DNA of 64,000 bases from Annona cherimola. Taxonomy: Eukaryota; Streptophyta; Magnoliopsida; Magnoliales; Annonaceae. The DNA lies in the NCBI GenBank assembly GCA_030490835.1, contig CM059977.1, positions 7,902,765 to 7,966,764 on the forward strand, read 5' to 3'. Positions 24,589 to 36,434 of this stretch are shown piece after piece. The position numbers and the translations under genes were made by a program. Position 1 is the first letter of the stretch. Every line of letters begins with the position of its first letter. The notes beneath the pieces were generated by a model, which was given only the letters and a program-made list of their open reading frames with translations, was not told the DNA's origin and did not search any database.

Positions 24589-25016
24589 CATTTTACCGGA
24601 GCCCAATTCAGTGCACCCTCGTGCATTCAGCCTCAGTGCACCCGGGTGCACTGCACCTATTTTATTTTATTTTATTTTTTATTTTTTTTATACAATGGTT
24701 AATCTAAGTTTATTTAACATATGTATCAATTTTTACTATTTTTGGAGACTTTTAGATATTTTTTTTAGATTTTTAAAAATCAGTGGCATTTTCGGTAATT
24801 TAAAATTACGAAAAATGCCACTGATTTTTAAAAATCTAAAAAAAATATCTAAAAATCTCCAAAAATAGTAAAAATTGATACATATGTTAAATAAACCTAT
24901 CTTAACAGCTTCATGAAAAAATTTTCAAAAAAAAATAAAAAAAAATAGGTGCAGTGCACCCGGGTGCATTGAGGCTGAATGCACCCGGGTGCACTGGATT
25001 GGGCTCCCATTTTATC
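24589..25016. mobile_element. Family B palindromic MITE, best copy, with 9-bp target duplication
   Basis: A 410-bp element (24598-25007) made almost wholly of two inverted arms of about 205 bp meeting near 24802. Both arms begin GGAGCCCAAT, pass through GTGCACCC/GTGCATTCAGCCTCA and GTGCACTGCACCTATTTT, and share the inner block TGCCACTGATTTTTAAAAA. The flanks are cattttacc and cattttatc (24589-24597, 25008-25016), a 9-bp duplication with one mismatch, the length typical of Mutator-type elements. It carries no coding sequence. Arm similarity is far higher than in other B copies, so this is the youngest one here. Confidence 0.88.
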
Positions 25017-25394
25017 AGTGTGATGTCTTACAAATAATGTCGATGAAAATTCATAATAAAAAAAAATGTTCGATGAAAATTTGCAATGTAAAATCGAAAA
25101 AAATGCACTTTGAGATAACAAATATTTAGCTTCCAAAATGGAATTATCAAAAAAATTAAGTAAAACCGGTTGAGTGCCTGTGTCATTGTTTGACTGGGAT
25201 CAACCGTCTGGTGTATTTTATTCGAGACAGTTTTTTAAATAATAAATTTGATCTTAGAACTCAAAAAAATATATATATCTCGACTTATTAACATACAATT
25301 TCTTTAAATGTGTTGAAATAAGGAACGGTTGCTGGTTGGACTGTTTAATAACCCGGTTAAATCCAATCAAAACATGACATAGATTCGGGGTATG

Positions 25395-25640
25395 GGTTGG
25401 AAGTGATAAAACTTTTAGATAAAAATTAAATTAAGTTAAAATATGATTAATATAATAAGGATAATGATGACAAGTAAAGATAATAAAATTAAAATAAATA
25501 GATTAGGTATATTGGTAGTTGTTTAAAAATGATTGAAAGATAGGATAATTATATGGAAAATGTGAAAAATAATTAAAAATGCATAGTTGTAGTACGTAAA
25601 AAGTTTTTGTTTGAAAAACTTTAGTATTAAACAAATGAAG
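25395..25640 (+). mobile_element. Family A MITE, degraded copy
   Basis: Interior blocks of family A are present (AAAACTTTTAG, GATAATGATGACAAGTAAAG, TTAAAATAAATAGATTAG, GTAGTTGT, AAAAAGTTTTTG). The GGGTGTGTTTGG ends have decayed. Confidence 0.6.
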
Positions 25641-25641
25641 A

Positions 25642-25980
25642 TTATGATCTTGTGCACCCAAGTATACTTAGCTTCAGTGAATTCAAGTGCAAAAATTCAT
25701 TTTTTAAATTTTTTTAAATTTTTTTTTGTGCAATTGTTAATTTAAGTGTATCTTACATATGTATTAATTTTTTATTATTTTAAATATTTATAAATATTTT
25801 TTTGAATTTTTAAATTACTAAAATGTCACTGTTTTTAAAAAATCTAAAAAAATATTTACAAATCTCCAAAAATGATAGAACTTGTTAAATATACTTAGAT
25901 TAACAATATATAAAAAAAATTTAAAAAATTTAAAAAAGTTAAATATACTCTGGCAAATGCATTTAGCCTCTGCCGAACAA
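25642..25980 (+). mobile_element. Family B MITE
   Basis: Begins near TCTTGTGCACCC and carries the B core in both orientations (TTAATTTAAGTGTATCTTAC and the inverse TTAAATATACTTAGATTAAC) with ATGTCACTGTTTTTAAAAA between. Lies directly after a family A copy, as at 42458. Confidence 0.7.
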
Positions 25981-27113
25981 ATAATCCTTCTATAAAAAAA
26001 AGTGAAATAGATGATCTTGCTAACTGTCAGAGTCAACTGCATTTGAGATTTAAAAATGGAAAGATTTTTTTAAAAAGAAAACTTAGAAGAGCTAGTTTGC
26101 AAAAGGATTTTACAACAGTATGAAACTTAATAATCAGTCCAGATATCAACCATCTAGGCCGTTGATCTTATTAGGCCACATCAACTAACGTCTATTTTAC
26201 CGAAATTATGAAAATTAAAAGGTCTCTATTATGTTTTTTTTTTATCAAAAAAAGGTCTCCGTTATGCAGATTCAAGTTCATTATATTTATATTTATCTGT
26301 TTGTGTATTTTTCTTCATTTTATTTATTAAAATTAATTTTTCATAACGTAAACTGGAAAAACTAAATTCGGTATCAAAATAGGAGGCCAACTTTTATATA
26401 ACCTTCCAACCAAAGTGTAAGTTATATTTTGATAATTGATGAACTCCGCTATATTAAAAACTATTCGGTATGTTGAAGTATAAGAGATCATATCTATTGG
26501 TATAGTGCGTGGGCCACATATTCTAAAAATGCATAGAAATACGTGTAATTTTTTTAAAAAAAATACTCAGATTAATCTGCCGATATTTTAAAATTTTATG
26601 AAATTATATGAAATCATCATTATAGGTAGGATAAATATTTTAAATGGTTTAGATGTTGAATTAAGACTTTATACGTCATTATAATAAACAAATATTTTTA
26701 AAGACTTTAAATTTACTCTGAATTAATTCTCGATTTGGGAATAATACGTCTTGAATTAGGATTGTTTTTTTATTTTAACTACATACATAATAATAATATT
26801 AATAAATTGATTAGTTTTGAAATAATCATCAAGATATGACGACCGTCCAACCAGCCAATCTACTTCGATGGGACGGGATGAAGAGAAGATATAAATCGTT
26901 AAAATATATTAAGGGGAACGGGAAGCGTGAAGGTGGGCAGTGGGCAGGCTTCTGATTTTTTATTTATTTTTTTTTTTTTTCTCAGTGAGCAGGCTTCTGA
27001 ATTGTGATGGAAAGCTCTGTCATGGAGATGGAAGACCCAATACATTGTCTTTATTCTTTAAAGCCCACTGGCCAGCCTTTGTGGGCATTGTTGATTATTT
27101 CCTATCAGGAACA

Positions 27114-27115
<2 letters not shown>
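25981..27115. other. Intergenic DNA, no gene
   Basis: AT-rich. The motif GCAGGCTTCTGA appears twice (about 26945 and 26989) on either side of a T-rich tract, which could be the footprint of a small insertion. Nothing else stands out. Confidence 0.4.

Positions 27116-27168
<53 letters not shown>
27116..27168. repeat. (TA)n microsatellite
   Basis: About 26 uninterrupted TA units, ending exactly where a family D MITE begins. Confidence 0.95.
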
Positions 27169-27169
<1 letters not shown>

Positions 27170-27172
<3 letters not shown>

Positions 27173-27540
27173 AAATGATCCAGTGCATGCGACTGCACCG
27201 TGCAGTTCATGCACTGTGGGCCCCACCTGATCATTTCCCATAAATCCACCCCACCCATTGTATTTAGAATTGTTCACTTTATTACCATACCAATTTTCAT
27301 CCAAATCCAACATGTGTGTAGTCTCCATCTTAAAATGGTGCAAAATCAACGTAATAAAATAGTTTAATGTAAATATCAAGTTTAAAGTGGTTTTTTCAAC
27401 ATCTAAACCGTCTAAAGTATGATTTATATATGGATAAATGAGTGTATAAAGTTTCATTACAATCTAATATGTGTGGGGTCCATTTTACAGCAGACTGCAC
27501 CGTAATTACGGTGCAGTCCGACTGCACACGATCATATCCC
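27170..27540 (+). mobile_element. Family D MITE, copy 1, set in a TA microsatellite
   Basis: Inverted ends GGGAAATGATCCAGTGCATG and GGGATATGATCGTGTGCAG enclose a 371-bp element. (TA)n lies immediately on both sides. Interior blocks: CACCCATTGTATTTAGAATT, ACCAATTTTCATCC, TAATAAAATAGTTTAATG, CATCTAAACCGTCTAAAG. No coding capacity. Insertion into (TA)n resembles the rice Micron MITEs. Confidence 0.8.
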
Positions 27541-27600
27541 ATATATATATATGTGTGTGTGTGTACACGTGTGTATATATATGTGTATATATATATATAT
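27541..27600. repeat. (TA)n/(TG)n microsatellite between two D copies
   Basis: Alternating TA with a TG-rich stretch and one CACGTG hexamer. Confidence 0.9.
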
Positions 27601-27938
27601 AGAAATGATCCAGTGCATGCGACTGCACCGTATAGTCCATGCACTATGGGCCCCACCTGATCATTTCCCATAAATCCACCCCACCCATTGTATTTATAAT
27701 TGTTCACTTTATTACCATACCAATTTTCATCCAAATCCAACATGTGTGTAATCTCCATCTTAAAATGGTGCAAAATCAACGTAATAAAAATAGTTTAATA
27801 TAAATATCAAGTTTAAAGTGGTTTTTTCAACATCTAAACCGTCTAAAGTATGATTTATATATGGATAAATGAGTGTATAAAGTTTCATTACAATCTAATA
27901 TGTGTGGGGTTCATTACAACCGCACAGGATCGGTTCCC
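27601..27938 (+). mobile_element. Family D MITE, copy 2
   Basis: Nearly identical to copy 1 through most of its length, from GAAATGATCCAGTGCATG to TCTAATATGTGTGGGG, but its right end is shortened (CGCACAGGATCGGTTCCC). (TA)n flanks it on both sides. Confidence 0.8.
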
Positions 27939-27948
27939 ATATATATAT

Positions 27949-28300
27949 GGATTATATTCCTGTGCAGCATCGCTGTAATGGGCCTCACATGATCATGAAA
28001 TCATGATCTACTCCACCCATTGTATTTAGAATAATGTATTCTATTACTATACCAATTTTCATCCCAATCAGATATGTATATGGGCCCCATCTGAAAATGG
28101 TACAAATCCAACATAATAAAATAGTTTGATGAAAATAACAACTTTAAAGTATCTGATTGGGATGAAAATTGGTATGGTAATAGAATACATTATTCTAAAT
28201 ACAATGGGTGGAGTAGATCATGATTTCATGATCACGTAGGGCCCATTTTTGGGCCACTGTACCGCTGTTCCGGTGCAGTGACGCTGCACCGGAACAGCTC
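27949..28300 (+). mobile_element. Family D MITE, copy 3 (foldback variant)
   Basis: A diverged D element whose halves are inverted copies of each other: ATTCTATTACTATACCAATT on the left mirrors AATTGGTATGGTAATAGAAT on the right, with GATCATGAAATCATGATCTA mirrored too. (TA)n follows from 28301. Its right end is GCGGTACAG/GTGCAGYG-type, as in the copies near 54 kb. Confidence 0.75.
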
Positions 28301-30888
28301 TATATATATATATATATACACATACATATATATAATTCATCTAACATAAATAAATATTTTAATATTTTTTTAAAAAAAATAATCATACGCATTTATTTAT
28401 TCAGAAGTCTGCTGAGGCTTCTTTTTGGGTTGCATTTTGCTCATTGCTTTTGATTAAGAGAAATTAAATTAATCACTTGCAAAAAGTAATATTTTCCAGC
28501 TTCCGCATTAAGTGCTGCATCTTAGTATTCCTTCCTAGAAAAATAGAAAAAGCTACCTCGTAAACGCAGCCTTATCGAAACAATGTTTGAATTTACTGCA
28601 GTGCGTATGTATATAAGCTCGCAAAACCACTTATAGAAGGCATTGCCTCGCATAGACGAAATTTTATAAAATTATGGTTGATCTATTCATTTCATCCATT
28701 TTATGGAATGGATTTAAACCATAAATTCTAATTAAAATTTTGAAAAATAATCATAAATAAATGCTCTTATGAACTACTATGAAAATAAGACTTTAACGTT
28801 TTACATTCAACGTAGAAGTTGGCAAATTAATAGCGGCGATTTTTTTTTTTCAATGTATGAATTTCCAGTACCAAGAAAAAATAATAAAACGGATTTCATT
28901 TTACAGGAAATAAAGGACTGACCATGGCCAGTAATATCTGCACCGACCGTTTGTGTCAGGCCAAACCCGTGGTCCAAGACTCATGAAGAGCCCAGCACAG
29001 CCCAAACCTGAGTCTAGATATCATAATCGAATGTACAGTTGTAAACACTAGATGGAGAACAAAAAGAATGGTATCGTAAGACGGAAGACGATAATTGGTC
29101 TAATCTAAATAACGATAAAATAAATAATAAATTAAGAGAAATATGGAGAATAATAATTAAAAATATTAGTGATAGTATTTCCAATCTCCTCAGCAAGACC
29201 ATCCAACCTCAGGTACCAAACTCTCTATGGAACATTCCCCCAAGAAAAATTAATCGAGCTTTAACGAACTTTATTTTATTTTGCTTAACATTAATCGGCT
29301 TAATTATTGGGTTTGTCTTATACGAACATGCTGTATTGAAACCAGCACGAAAGTATCTTTAATTTATAGTACGGTACATGCATATTAATTAACCATGTGG
29401 TTTAAGATCAAAAGGGTTTATTTATTTACTTATTTATTTATTTTTGATACCTCATGGGGTGTGCCGTACTTGGTAGGTTTTATTCTAGAAAGTTAAAGAC
29501 CCACAGGCTGCCAACAAAAGCCAGACAATCCATGCATGTATATCAGCAACCTAGCTTGCTGCCTTGCTCTCCCCCTTGACTAGTCCATAGAAAGACAGGC
29601 AGAGGATGGCTGGTCGGATTGCTCACAGGAAGCAACAGCGATTGTTGGACGCTAAGTACGAAGGGAATTCCAAAACATATTATTTTTAAAGGATGTTCAA
29701 ATCTGATTTTTCTTTTATTTATCATGAGTACAATATTACAAATATGCCTTAGCCAGGGAGGCCAATATATCAATGATTTGCACCAACCAACATAGGTTCC
29801 ATTTAGGAGACAGTGCTATACATATACTACAAAGTCATAGGAGTTATATTAATTTCTTGCTGCTTTCCTTCAATCTACCTACTAAAAACAGGTCGAATGT
29901 ATTATCCATGCATGCAATGGAGTGTCCACATATTCGGATCTCATATCTGGCTTTTGTTTTCTTCTGCTCCACCAGCTGGGGATAGTGAGGCCCATATGTG
30001 TTACTAATTTGGATTTTGGATGGCCTAACTTTCCTATTATTTATGAAATCAAATTCAAGCAATGGTATACAGCTTCACACACCTAGATTCTGGGCAGCTA
30101 TATGTGGCGACGATATATGAGGCTGATACTCGCACATGCTGCCAGTATGCAATTAGGATATCAAAATAATTTTTTAAAAGTATAACAACAAACGGATTCC
30201 AAGTGGATCCCACTATGTACAAACACCATAGATTGCCTCTGTAGTCTGTACATGAAGATAATTATATTGGTCACAAAGAAAGAAGATATGAAGGTGTGGC
30301 AAAAGAGATGGTAAATTTGGTCATTGGACATGGAATTTCGCTGCAATGTTGTTGTCAAAGTATAACTAATAAAAATAATAAGATTGTTGAGAATATTGTT
30401 AGTTAGAGAATAAAATATCAACTACAAGGCAACATTTAGTAAGATGAAAAAAAAAATAAAAAAAAATTACCCACTTCTTTATATACTTTTTAATATCATT
30501 TGTTAGATCACTATTTGGATGACCAAATGATTTAGGTAGAGACATTTGATTCATTAATCCTCTCTTTAAGTTGACTCCTTTCAATTCCTTGGTTATTCAA
30601 AATAGGTAACATAATAAAAACTAATTAAATACGCTACATTTTCTACTATTTCTACATTCTAGTCATTTTTTATATCTTTTCATCAATTTTATATTTATTC
30701 TTGTTATTTATAATCATCGCCCTACTTTTAAAATATTTTTCTATAAATTTTTTGCTACATTTTTTTCTCTCACCAAACCGCCTCTCTCTTGTTAATTATT
30801 ACATTGCCTTTTTATTTTGTATCCTTCTTTTATTGTTGGTATTGTACATTATGACGTATAATATTATAAATGGGTCCAGTCATCTTTT
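28301..30888. other. Intergenic DNA, no gene
   Basis: (TA)n at 28301-28334, then AT-rich sequence. Short frames at 29543-29773 (-), 29773-30007 (+) and 30161-30421 (-) do not resemble known proteins. No clear repeats. Confidence 0.4.
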
Positions 30889-31443
30889 GGGGAGACCAGT
30901 GTTGTCAGAACCGGACCGGACCGGCCGGTCCGACCGGGAACCGGTCCAGATTCCGGTTCGGTTCATTTACACAAAACCGTCCGAGCTGGTGAACCAGCGG
31001 TCGAACCGGATTCGCCCGGTCAGATGATTGAAGCTAACGCTGCTAACCCTAAATGCCTAATATATAAAGTATAAACTAAAAGAAAATGAAAGATCCCACA
31101 GCCGCAGCCCTGTCTAGTTCGGTCGTCCCCTTCGCGAACGAACAGCAGCGCCAGTGCGCCCGCCGCACCCGCCACGCTCGCCGCTCCCTCCGCCTTCGAA
31201 GCCCTCGCCGCCGCCCGCAGCGCCCGCTACTCCCTCTGCCCTTAACGCCCTCAACGTCGCCCGCAGCCCCGTCTCGCCATCTGTGTCGTCACGCCTCTCG
31301 CCGCGTGCCGCCCGCCGTCTCGCCGCGGGGGCTGCCTCTCGTCGGTTGCCGTCTTGCCGACGGCCGCTGTGTCTCTGTCAGCGCCGACGACATCTATGCC
31401 TTTCTCATCCCGCCCACCGTCCCGCCCCTCCTCCTCGTCACAC

Positions 31444-31612
31444 TTGCCTCTCCTCGTGGACCTCGCCGTCGCTACCTCGCTGCCTCCTCCTCTTCGTCGT
31501 GCCTGCCTCTCCTTGTGGACCTTGCCGTTGCCGCCTCGCCGCCGCCTCCTCTTTGTCGCGCCTGCCTCTTCTCGTGGACCTCACCGTCACCGCCTCGCTG
31601 CGCCGTCTCACC
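31444..31612 (+). repeat. Three ~60-bp tandem units inside the hAT element
   Basis: Units starting near 31444, 31504 and 31563 share TGCCTCTCCTYGTGGACC and CGCCTCGC. They explain why long Pro/Ser/Arg/Leu-rich frames stay open here in several reading frames. They give no evidence for a protein. Confidence 0.8.
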
Positions 31613-32149
31613 GAGCAGCAGCAAAATAGCAAATATGACTCATTATTTAGCCTTGTTTATTTAAGGATATATTAAATCATTAATACATAATTTTTTATGC
31701 CTAATTTTGTGCTTGCGCCTCTTGTGATATCAAATTATCAATGATTCAATTATGCTATTAAACAATCCTATAATATCAATTATGTCATTAAACAATCTTA
31801 AAATCTTATGTAATTATAAAAAAAATCTCTATAGGATTGAAGATTATTGACTCCCATATCTTCGAAATTTTAAGAAATTTTAGGCCTTCAAAAATACTTC
31901 ATATAATCAGTCTATTCTAATTAATCATACCAAAATAATATGCAACTCATGTAATTAATATCACTCTCATAATTAATTGTATAGCACAAAATTCTTTACA
32001 TAATTAATGTAGCATATAAAAATTATAATATAATTAATAAAATATTATAATTATATTTTAGGTGAATTTCTTAGTACCTAGGACGATTTATGTGTAATCT
32101 AAAAATTTATTTTTAATATTTTATTTATTTCATAAAATTTGAGTGCCCC

Positions 32150-32520
32150 TTAAATGTCGTTAGATGCTGTTAGACGCGGTTAGATTAAGGTGAATTTCAT
32201 TAAATCATATCATTTGAATTTTAAGTTCTATAATTAATGTATAAATGACCTTATAAGGAGCTGAGGATCATATTACAAGTGTTAAATTAGAATTAATTTA
32301 TTACTATCAAAAGTTAGATGCTGTTAGATGTCGTTAGATCCAGTTAGATGCTGTTAGATGCTATTAAATGTCGTTAGATGCTGTTAGACGCTGTTAGATA
32401 AGGTAGATTTCATTAAATCCTATTATCTGAGTTTCAAATTTTGTAATTAAGGTATAAATGATCTTATAAAAGGCTCAGAATTATATTAAAGGTGTTAAAT
32501 TAGGATTAACTTATCAATAT
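32150..32520 (+). repeat. Duplicated AT-rich segment with GTTAGATGC units
   Basis: Two copies of about 110 bp (from about 32189 and 32401, beginning TTTCATTAAATC) share ATAAATGAYCTTATAA and GTGTTAAATTAGRATTAA. Each is preceded by short tandem units of GTTAGATGCT/GTTAGACGC; the second cluster (32318-32400) has about nine. Confidence 0.75.
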
Positions 32521-32734
32521 ATTTACTTAAAATTTAAAAATAATTTAATATTTATGACATCATAAATATGTCATGCTGACGTCATCGGTTCGATCCGGTT
32601 CGAACCAGACCAGTTCCTTTACCGGTTCAATCACCAGTTCGGTTCTGAAAACATTGGGGGAGACAACACTCCCACCTATTTTGATGGAGACCAAGATCCC
32701 CCCAGAACAGCTACCACTACGTACGGGGAGAAAT

Positions 32735-32815
32735 TAATACTGGGATGCATCTGCCAAGAATCGAACACCCGTTCACCAAGAGATAGATAAGGGTGCTACC
32801 TTCAGGGTGAACCCC
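32735..32815 (-). mobile_element. tRNA-like fragment, probable SINE head
   Basis: On the minus strand a GGTAGCACCC box-A-like motif precedes GGTGTTCGATTCTTGG, box-B-like. No tail or duplication seen. It lacks a plausible cloverleaf, so it is not called a tRNA gene. Confidence 0.35.
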
Positions 32816-33579
32816 ATGTGACATTTTCTGTCCTTTTTGTTACAAGCCAAACTAATGAATAAAATATTAATCGACTCAGTAGAAGATAAATGACGGCAAT
32901 CAAGGTAATTAATTAAGATTATCTTAATGCCAATGTAGATGTGCTAATCGAGAGAAATTCCCAGGTGTCAAAATTGAATGCTGGGCTACTACTGGACGGT
33001 TGGATATCACACTCAGTCTTGTGAACACCACGTGTGACACTCATAAAATATGCTTAATTTGTATAGAATAATCAGCCTAATGCAATAGAATCATACTACG
33101 AGGATCTATAGCATTACTATAGCTTTTAAATTATATCAGTAATCCAACCCCACCCACATCGGATTCGGTTGCAAATTTCGTGTTCGGCAGTGGTCCTTAA
33201 CCCTGACCCATTTTTTATAAAAATGGCACCAAAATCAGAGAGGGACAAGATCACAGCTGGGGTGGGCTATATAATTCATAGCCTTATCAAACCATATTAC
33301 TGGGAAATTTTGACTGTTCTCGGAATTTGGAGAAGTTATCTTCCCAGCATGTTGGCTGTCTTCAGAGATAAGGACAGAGGTTATGTTTGTTAGAAGCCTA
33401 TTTCTCTGGGAAAGGCATATCAGGATGCAAGATGATTGAGTTTTCCACGTATTCAATAATAGCTTGGAATGTGTGTAATAATGGAGTTTCATTTACTTCT
33501 AAGAAACTTTCTGATTTCTTAATCGCCGTATGATCTTTTATGGCATGCTGGGGCACGGGGCAGTCATGTGTTCTGTCCA
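32816..33579. other. Intergenic DNA, no gene recognised
   Basis: The frames at 33169-33393 (+) and 33235-33492 (-) overlap on opposite strands without known relatives. Confidence 0.4.
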
Positions 33580-33775
33580 AATTTTTTTTTTTTTCATTTT
33601 TTTCATGTACAAATAAATCTATGTCTTAGATAATTACAGAAATATCACTGTGTTTAAAAATTCAAAATAAATACTTAAAAATATCCAAAAATAGTAAAAT
33701 TTAGTTTATAAATTTAATACACTTAGATTACTTGTCCATGGAAAAAAAATGAAAAAATATAAAAATATATATGTT
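33580..33775. mobile_element. Family B relic
   Basis: Right-half family B core: AATATCACTGTGTTTAAAAA, ATCCAAAAATAGTAAAATTT and TTAATACACTTAGATTAC. The left half is mostly lost and the GTGCACC ends are missing. Confidence 0.5.
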
Positions 33776-35015
33776 TTGGGCCGTAAAAGATAAAGGCTCT
33801 TCTTAATTTGTAACGTCTAGCTCCAGCTGCCAATGTTAATGGATGAGGTAATTGACAAGACAATATTCTCGATCCTGTAATATTCACTAAATAAAATAGC
33901 AAATTTTCAAGTCAGAAAAAGAAATAAAAAGGCAGAACAGAGATTTTTAACTTCAATTCCATTGCAAAAATCAGTCTTAAAATTTAGGAAAAACCATAAT
34001 GCTAAACGACGGAGGAATTTTATTGATTTGATTTTATATCGCACATGCAACGTTGTTCGACACTGGCGGTTCGGGACCAATTACATGTGGCTGGCTTTTA
34101 AATACATGGTAAAGTAATTAAGTGTGTAACGTAGGTAAGATAGTCTAGGATACCCTTTTTTACGTTTCTATCATGTTTTAGGCCAGGTTAGATCGAAGTC
34201 TATCCTACTTCTTTTTAAGGTCAAGTCAAATTTCAGTTTCAATTTTAAACTGACTTTTTAAGATGATTTGCATATTATATTTCAAAACTATAATTTTATA
34301 TAAATCTTATTTAAAACATATAATTAATACAATATTAATATAATATCACATTTCATTAGTTAATATACTAAATAATAAATAAATTAAAGAAGTTTATATA
34401 TATATATATATATTTAAAAGATATATTTTGTATATAGTAATTCGAGTTGGTTTCTAGTGAGGATCTTAGAACCTATTCTGCTTAATTGAACTAGATGATT
34501 TTTTTTTATTTTTTTTTACTTAGAACTTACCTCATTCTACAGATAAGGAAAATGTAAACTTGTCCTAGAACTTAATGGATCAATCAGTATATACTCTACT
34601 TAAATTGCACCTCTTAAATTATTTTATTATAAAAATGCATTTGAAGGTTCATGAAGGAAGGTTTAATTAATTTGGCAGCCGATTTCAAACATTTCTCAAA
34701 ATTTTCTTATAAATGCTCAAATAATTAAAAAAGCAAAGGAAAATTCTATAAATAGAAAACCGCAACAATACGTTGGATGCTTAAAAATCAATTAAGAAAC
34801 ACTAATTATTCTGGACCAGCCCAAATATCATCCCATGCATGTTCAAATTTGATTTTCTTGGTGACCACCAAGGCTATAGATGCACCATGCGCCCATCTAC
34901 ACTATGCCGCAAGTTTGGGGGTAGACTCGGAGCTACAGTGGGTGATGCACGATTATCGATTTGATGGGCATACAGACGTGATAATTTGTAGGATATCCTA
35001 TTCTATCTATCTATA
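33776..35015. other. AT-rich intergenic DNA, no gene
   Basis: A (TA)n tract at about 34397-34413. The frame at 34777-35016 (+) matches no family I know. Confidence 0.4.
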
Positions 35016-35271
35016 GTGTGTTTGGGAATTATAAAATATTTGAATGAATAATTTTTATCGTAAAAGTTTTTGAAAGGAAAGAAAATGATGTAATATATGA
35101 AATAATGATGATAAGTAAATAGAATAAAATTAAAATAGACAGGTTAATTGTAAGGTAGTTATGTAAAAATAATTGAAAAGTATGATAATTTAATAGGATA
35201 ATTAAACAATAAGATAATTGTAAAGAGTGAAAAGTTCTCATTTAAAAAATTTTACCTTTAAACAAGCACCT
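35016..35271 (+). mobile_element. Family A MITE
   Basis: Starts AGTGTGTTTGGGAATTAT. The interior has ATGATGTAATATATG, AAATAATGATGATAAG, TTAAAATAGACAGGTTA, ATAATTGTAAAGAGTGAAAA. The right end is decayed (AAACAAGCACC). Confidence 0.7.
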
Positions 35272-35561
35272 ATCCTCATACAACATTAGCCACTAGCTAC
35301 TCACCCTCCTTAATTTTGCAAAGAGAGATAAGAGTAATGAGTTAAATATAAAAATTCTACCGGTAAGGTAATATGGAGATGACGATGACTTCAATTATCA
35401 GCTAGTACAGGATTCTGCTAATTTTTTGTTTCTCGTGTCCATCGTTTATTTCCTGGGTGAACGGTCGAATGTATAAGATAAGTAGGCATTCATATGGTCA
35501 CAGCCAAGTGGTATCCATACTTGCCACTCTCCGTAGTTGGAAATGATGCCTGTTTTTTCTC

Positions 35562-36434
35562 TAGGGGTGAAAATAGGGCTGGGTTGACCAGTGACCTACC
35601 CCACCTTATCTTGATTTTACGGAGAGTTGGGGTAAAAATTTTGACTCGGCGGGGTAGGGTGGGTTAAGATTTTAGACCCGTATTTTAATTCAAATGGACG
35701 GGGCAGGACGACCATGTCCCGCCCCGACCCGACGCACATAGTATAAATTATTTTTATAAATTATATGATTTACTTATGTGAATGTTGTTTTGTTGGATAA
35801 ATGTGTTTTACTTTACGACTTATTAATGTAAATATTATTTACGTTGATGTATGTTTAACTTTATAACTTATTTATATTGATAAATTTTTATTTTTTAATT
35901 GCATATATATGGTTCAAGTTATCTCATTCGCATTTTATCGATGAAATAAAATATATTAGCTATATTGTTTATATCTTATAAGAATGAATATTATTATTTT
36001 ACAATTTTACAATTTTATTTATAATTGAAAATTTATATTAATATACTTTTAAGGTTGATACACATATTTATCAAGGTTAAGTTGTAAACAAAATTATTTA
36101 AAATATTTTACTAATGCTTTATTATGAGAATTGTATTTTATTTACTAAATAGTAAAATATTTAATCATTTAATATTTAAATTTAACATAAATATGGATTT
36201 ATATTTATATGTATGTAAATTTTTAAACTTTGACCCACTTTTCTAACCCTACCCATTATCCTGATCCTAACTCGAAGTCAACCCGAAGTTTGTCCAAGAC
36301 TTCGTAAAAAAAAGTGAGAGTCGGACCGGCTTTGTCCGACGCAATATAAAAAATAGGATTAAACAAGATTTTTAAATGTAGGATAAGATTAGGCACACTC
36401 TTATCTACCCGACCCACCCCGATTTTTACCTCTA
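35562..36434. mobile_element. hAT-like non-autonomous element, 873 bp
   Basis: Ends TAGGGGTGAAAATAGGGCTG and, in reverse, TAGAGGTAAAAATCGGGGTG are inverted. Subterminal GGGTTGACC / GACCCGAC-type motifs occur at both ends, a common style in plant hAT elements. The centre is AT-rich. The 8-bp flanks (tttttctc, ttcatgtc) match at only five positions, so the insertion is old or the ends are slightly off. Confidence 0.65.

Larger units (their letters stand above)
30889..32664. mobile_element. Non-autonomous hAT-type transposon, 1.76 kb, with 8-bp target duplication
   Basis: The element at 30897-32656 starts CAGTGTTGTCAGAACCGG and ends, read in reverse, CAATGTTTTCAGAACCG. Both fit the YARNG start of hAT ends. 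The 8-bp repeat ggggagac flanks it exactly (30889-30896, 32657-32664), as expected for hAT. Subterminal regions repeat CCGGTTCG-type motifs on both strands. No transposase is present. The inside has a GC-rich block (about 31100-31625) and an AT-rich block with tandem GTTAGATGCT-type units (32155-32400). Confidence 0.88.

Noticed and set aside
26940..27010. Possible small retroposed insertion between two GCAGGCTTCTGA copies
   Set aside because: The piece between the copies is only a T-rich tract with no body that could be matched to another repeat.
27004..27660. Frames containing runs of Tyr-Ile
   Set aside because: Translated (TA)n microsatellite and MITE sequence.
31086..31675. Long Pro/Arg/Ser-rich frames in the hAT element
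   Set aside because: Three phases are open at once because of GC-rich ~60-bp repeats; no domain and no conserved order.
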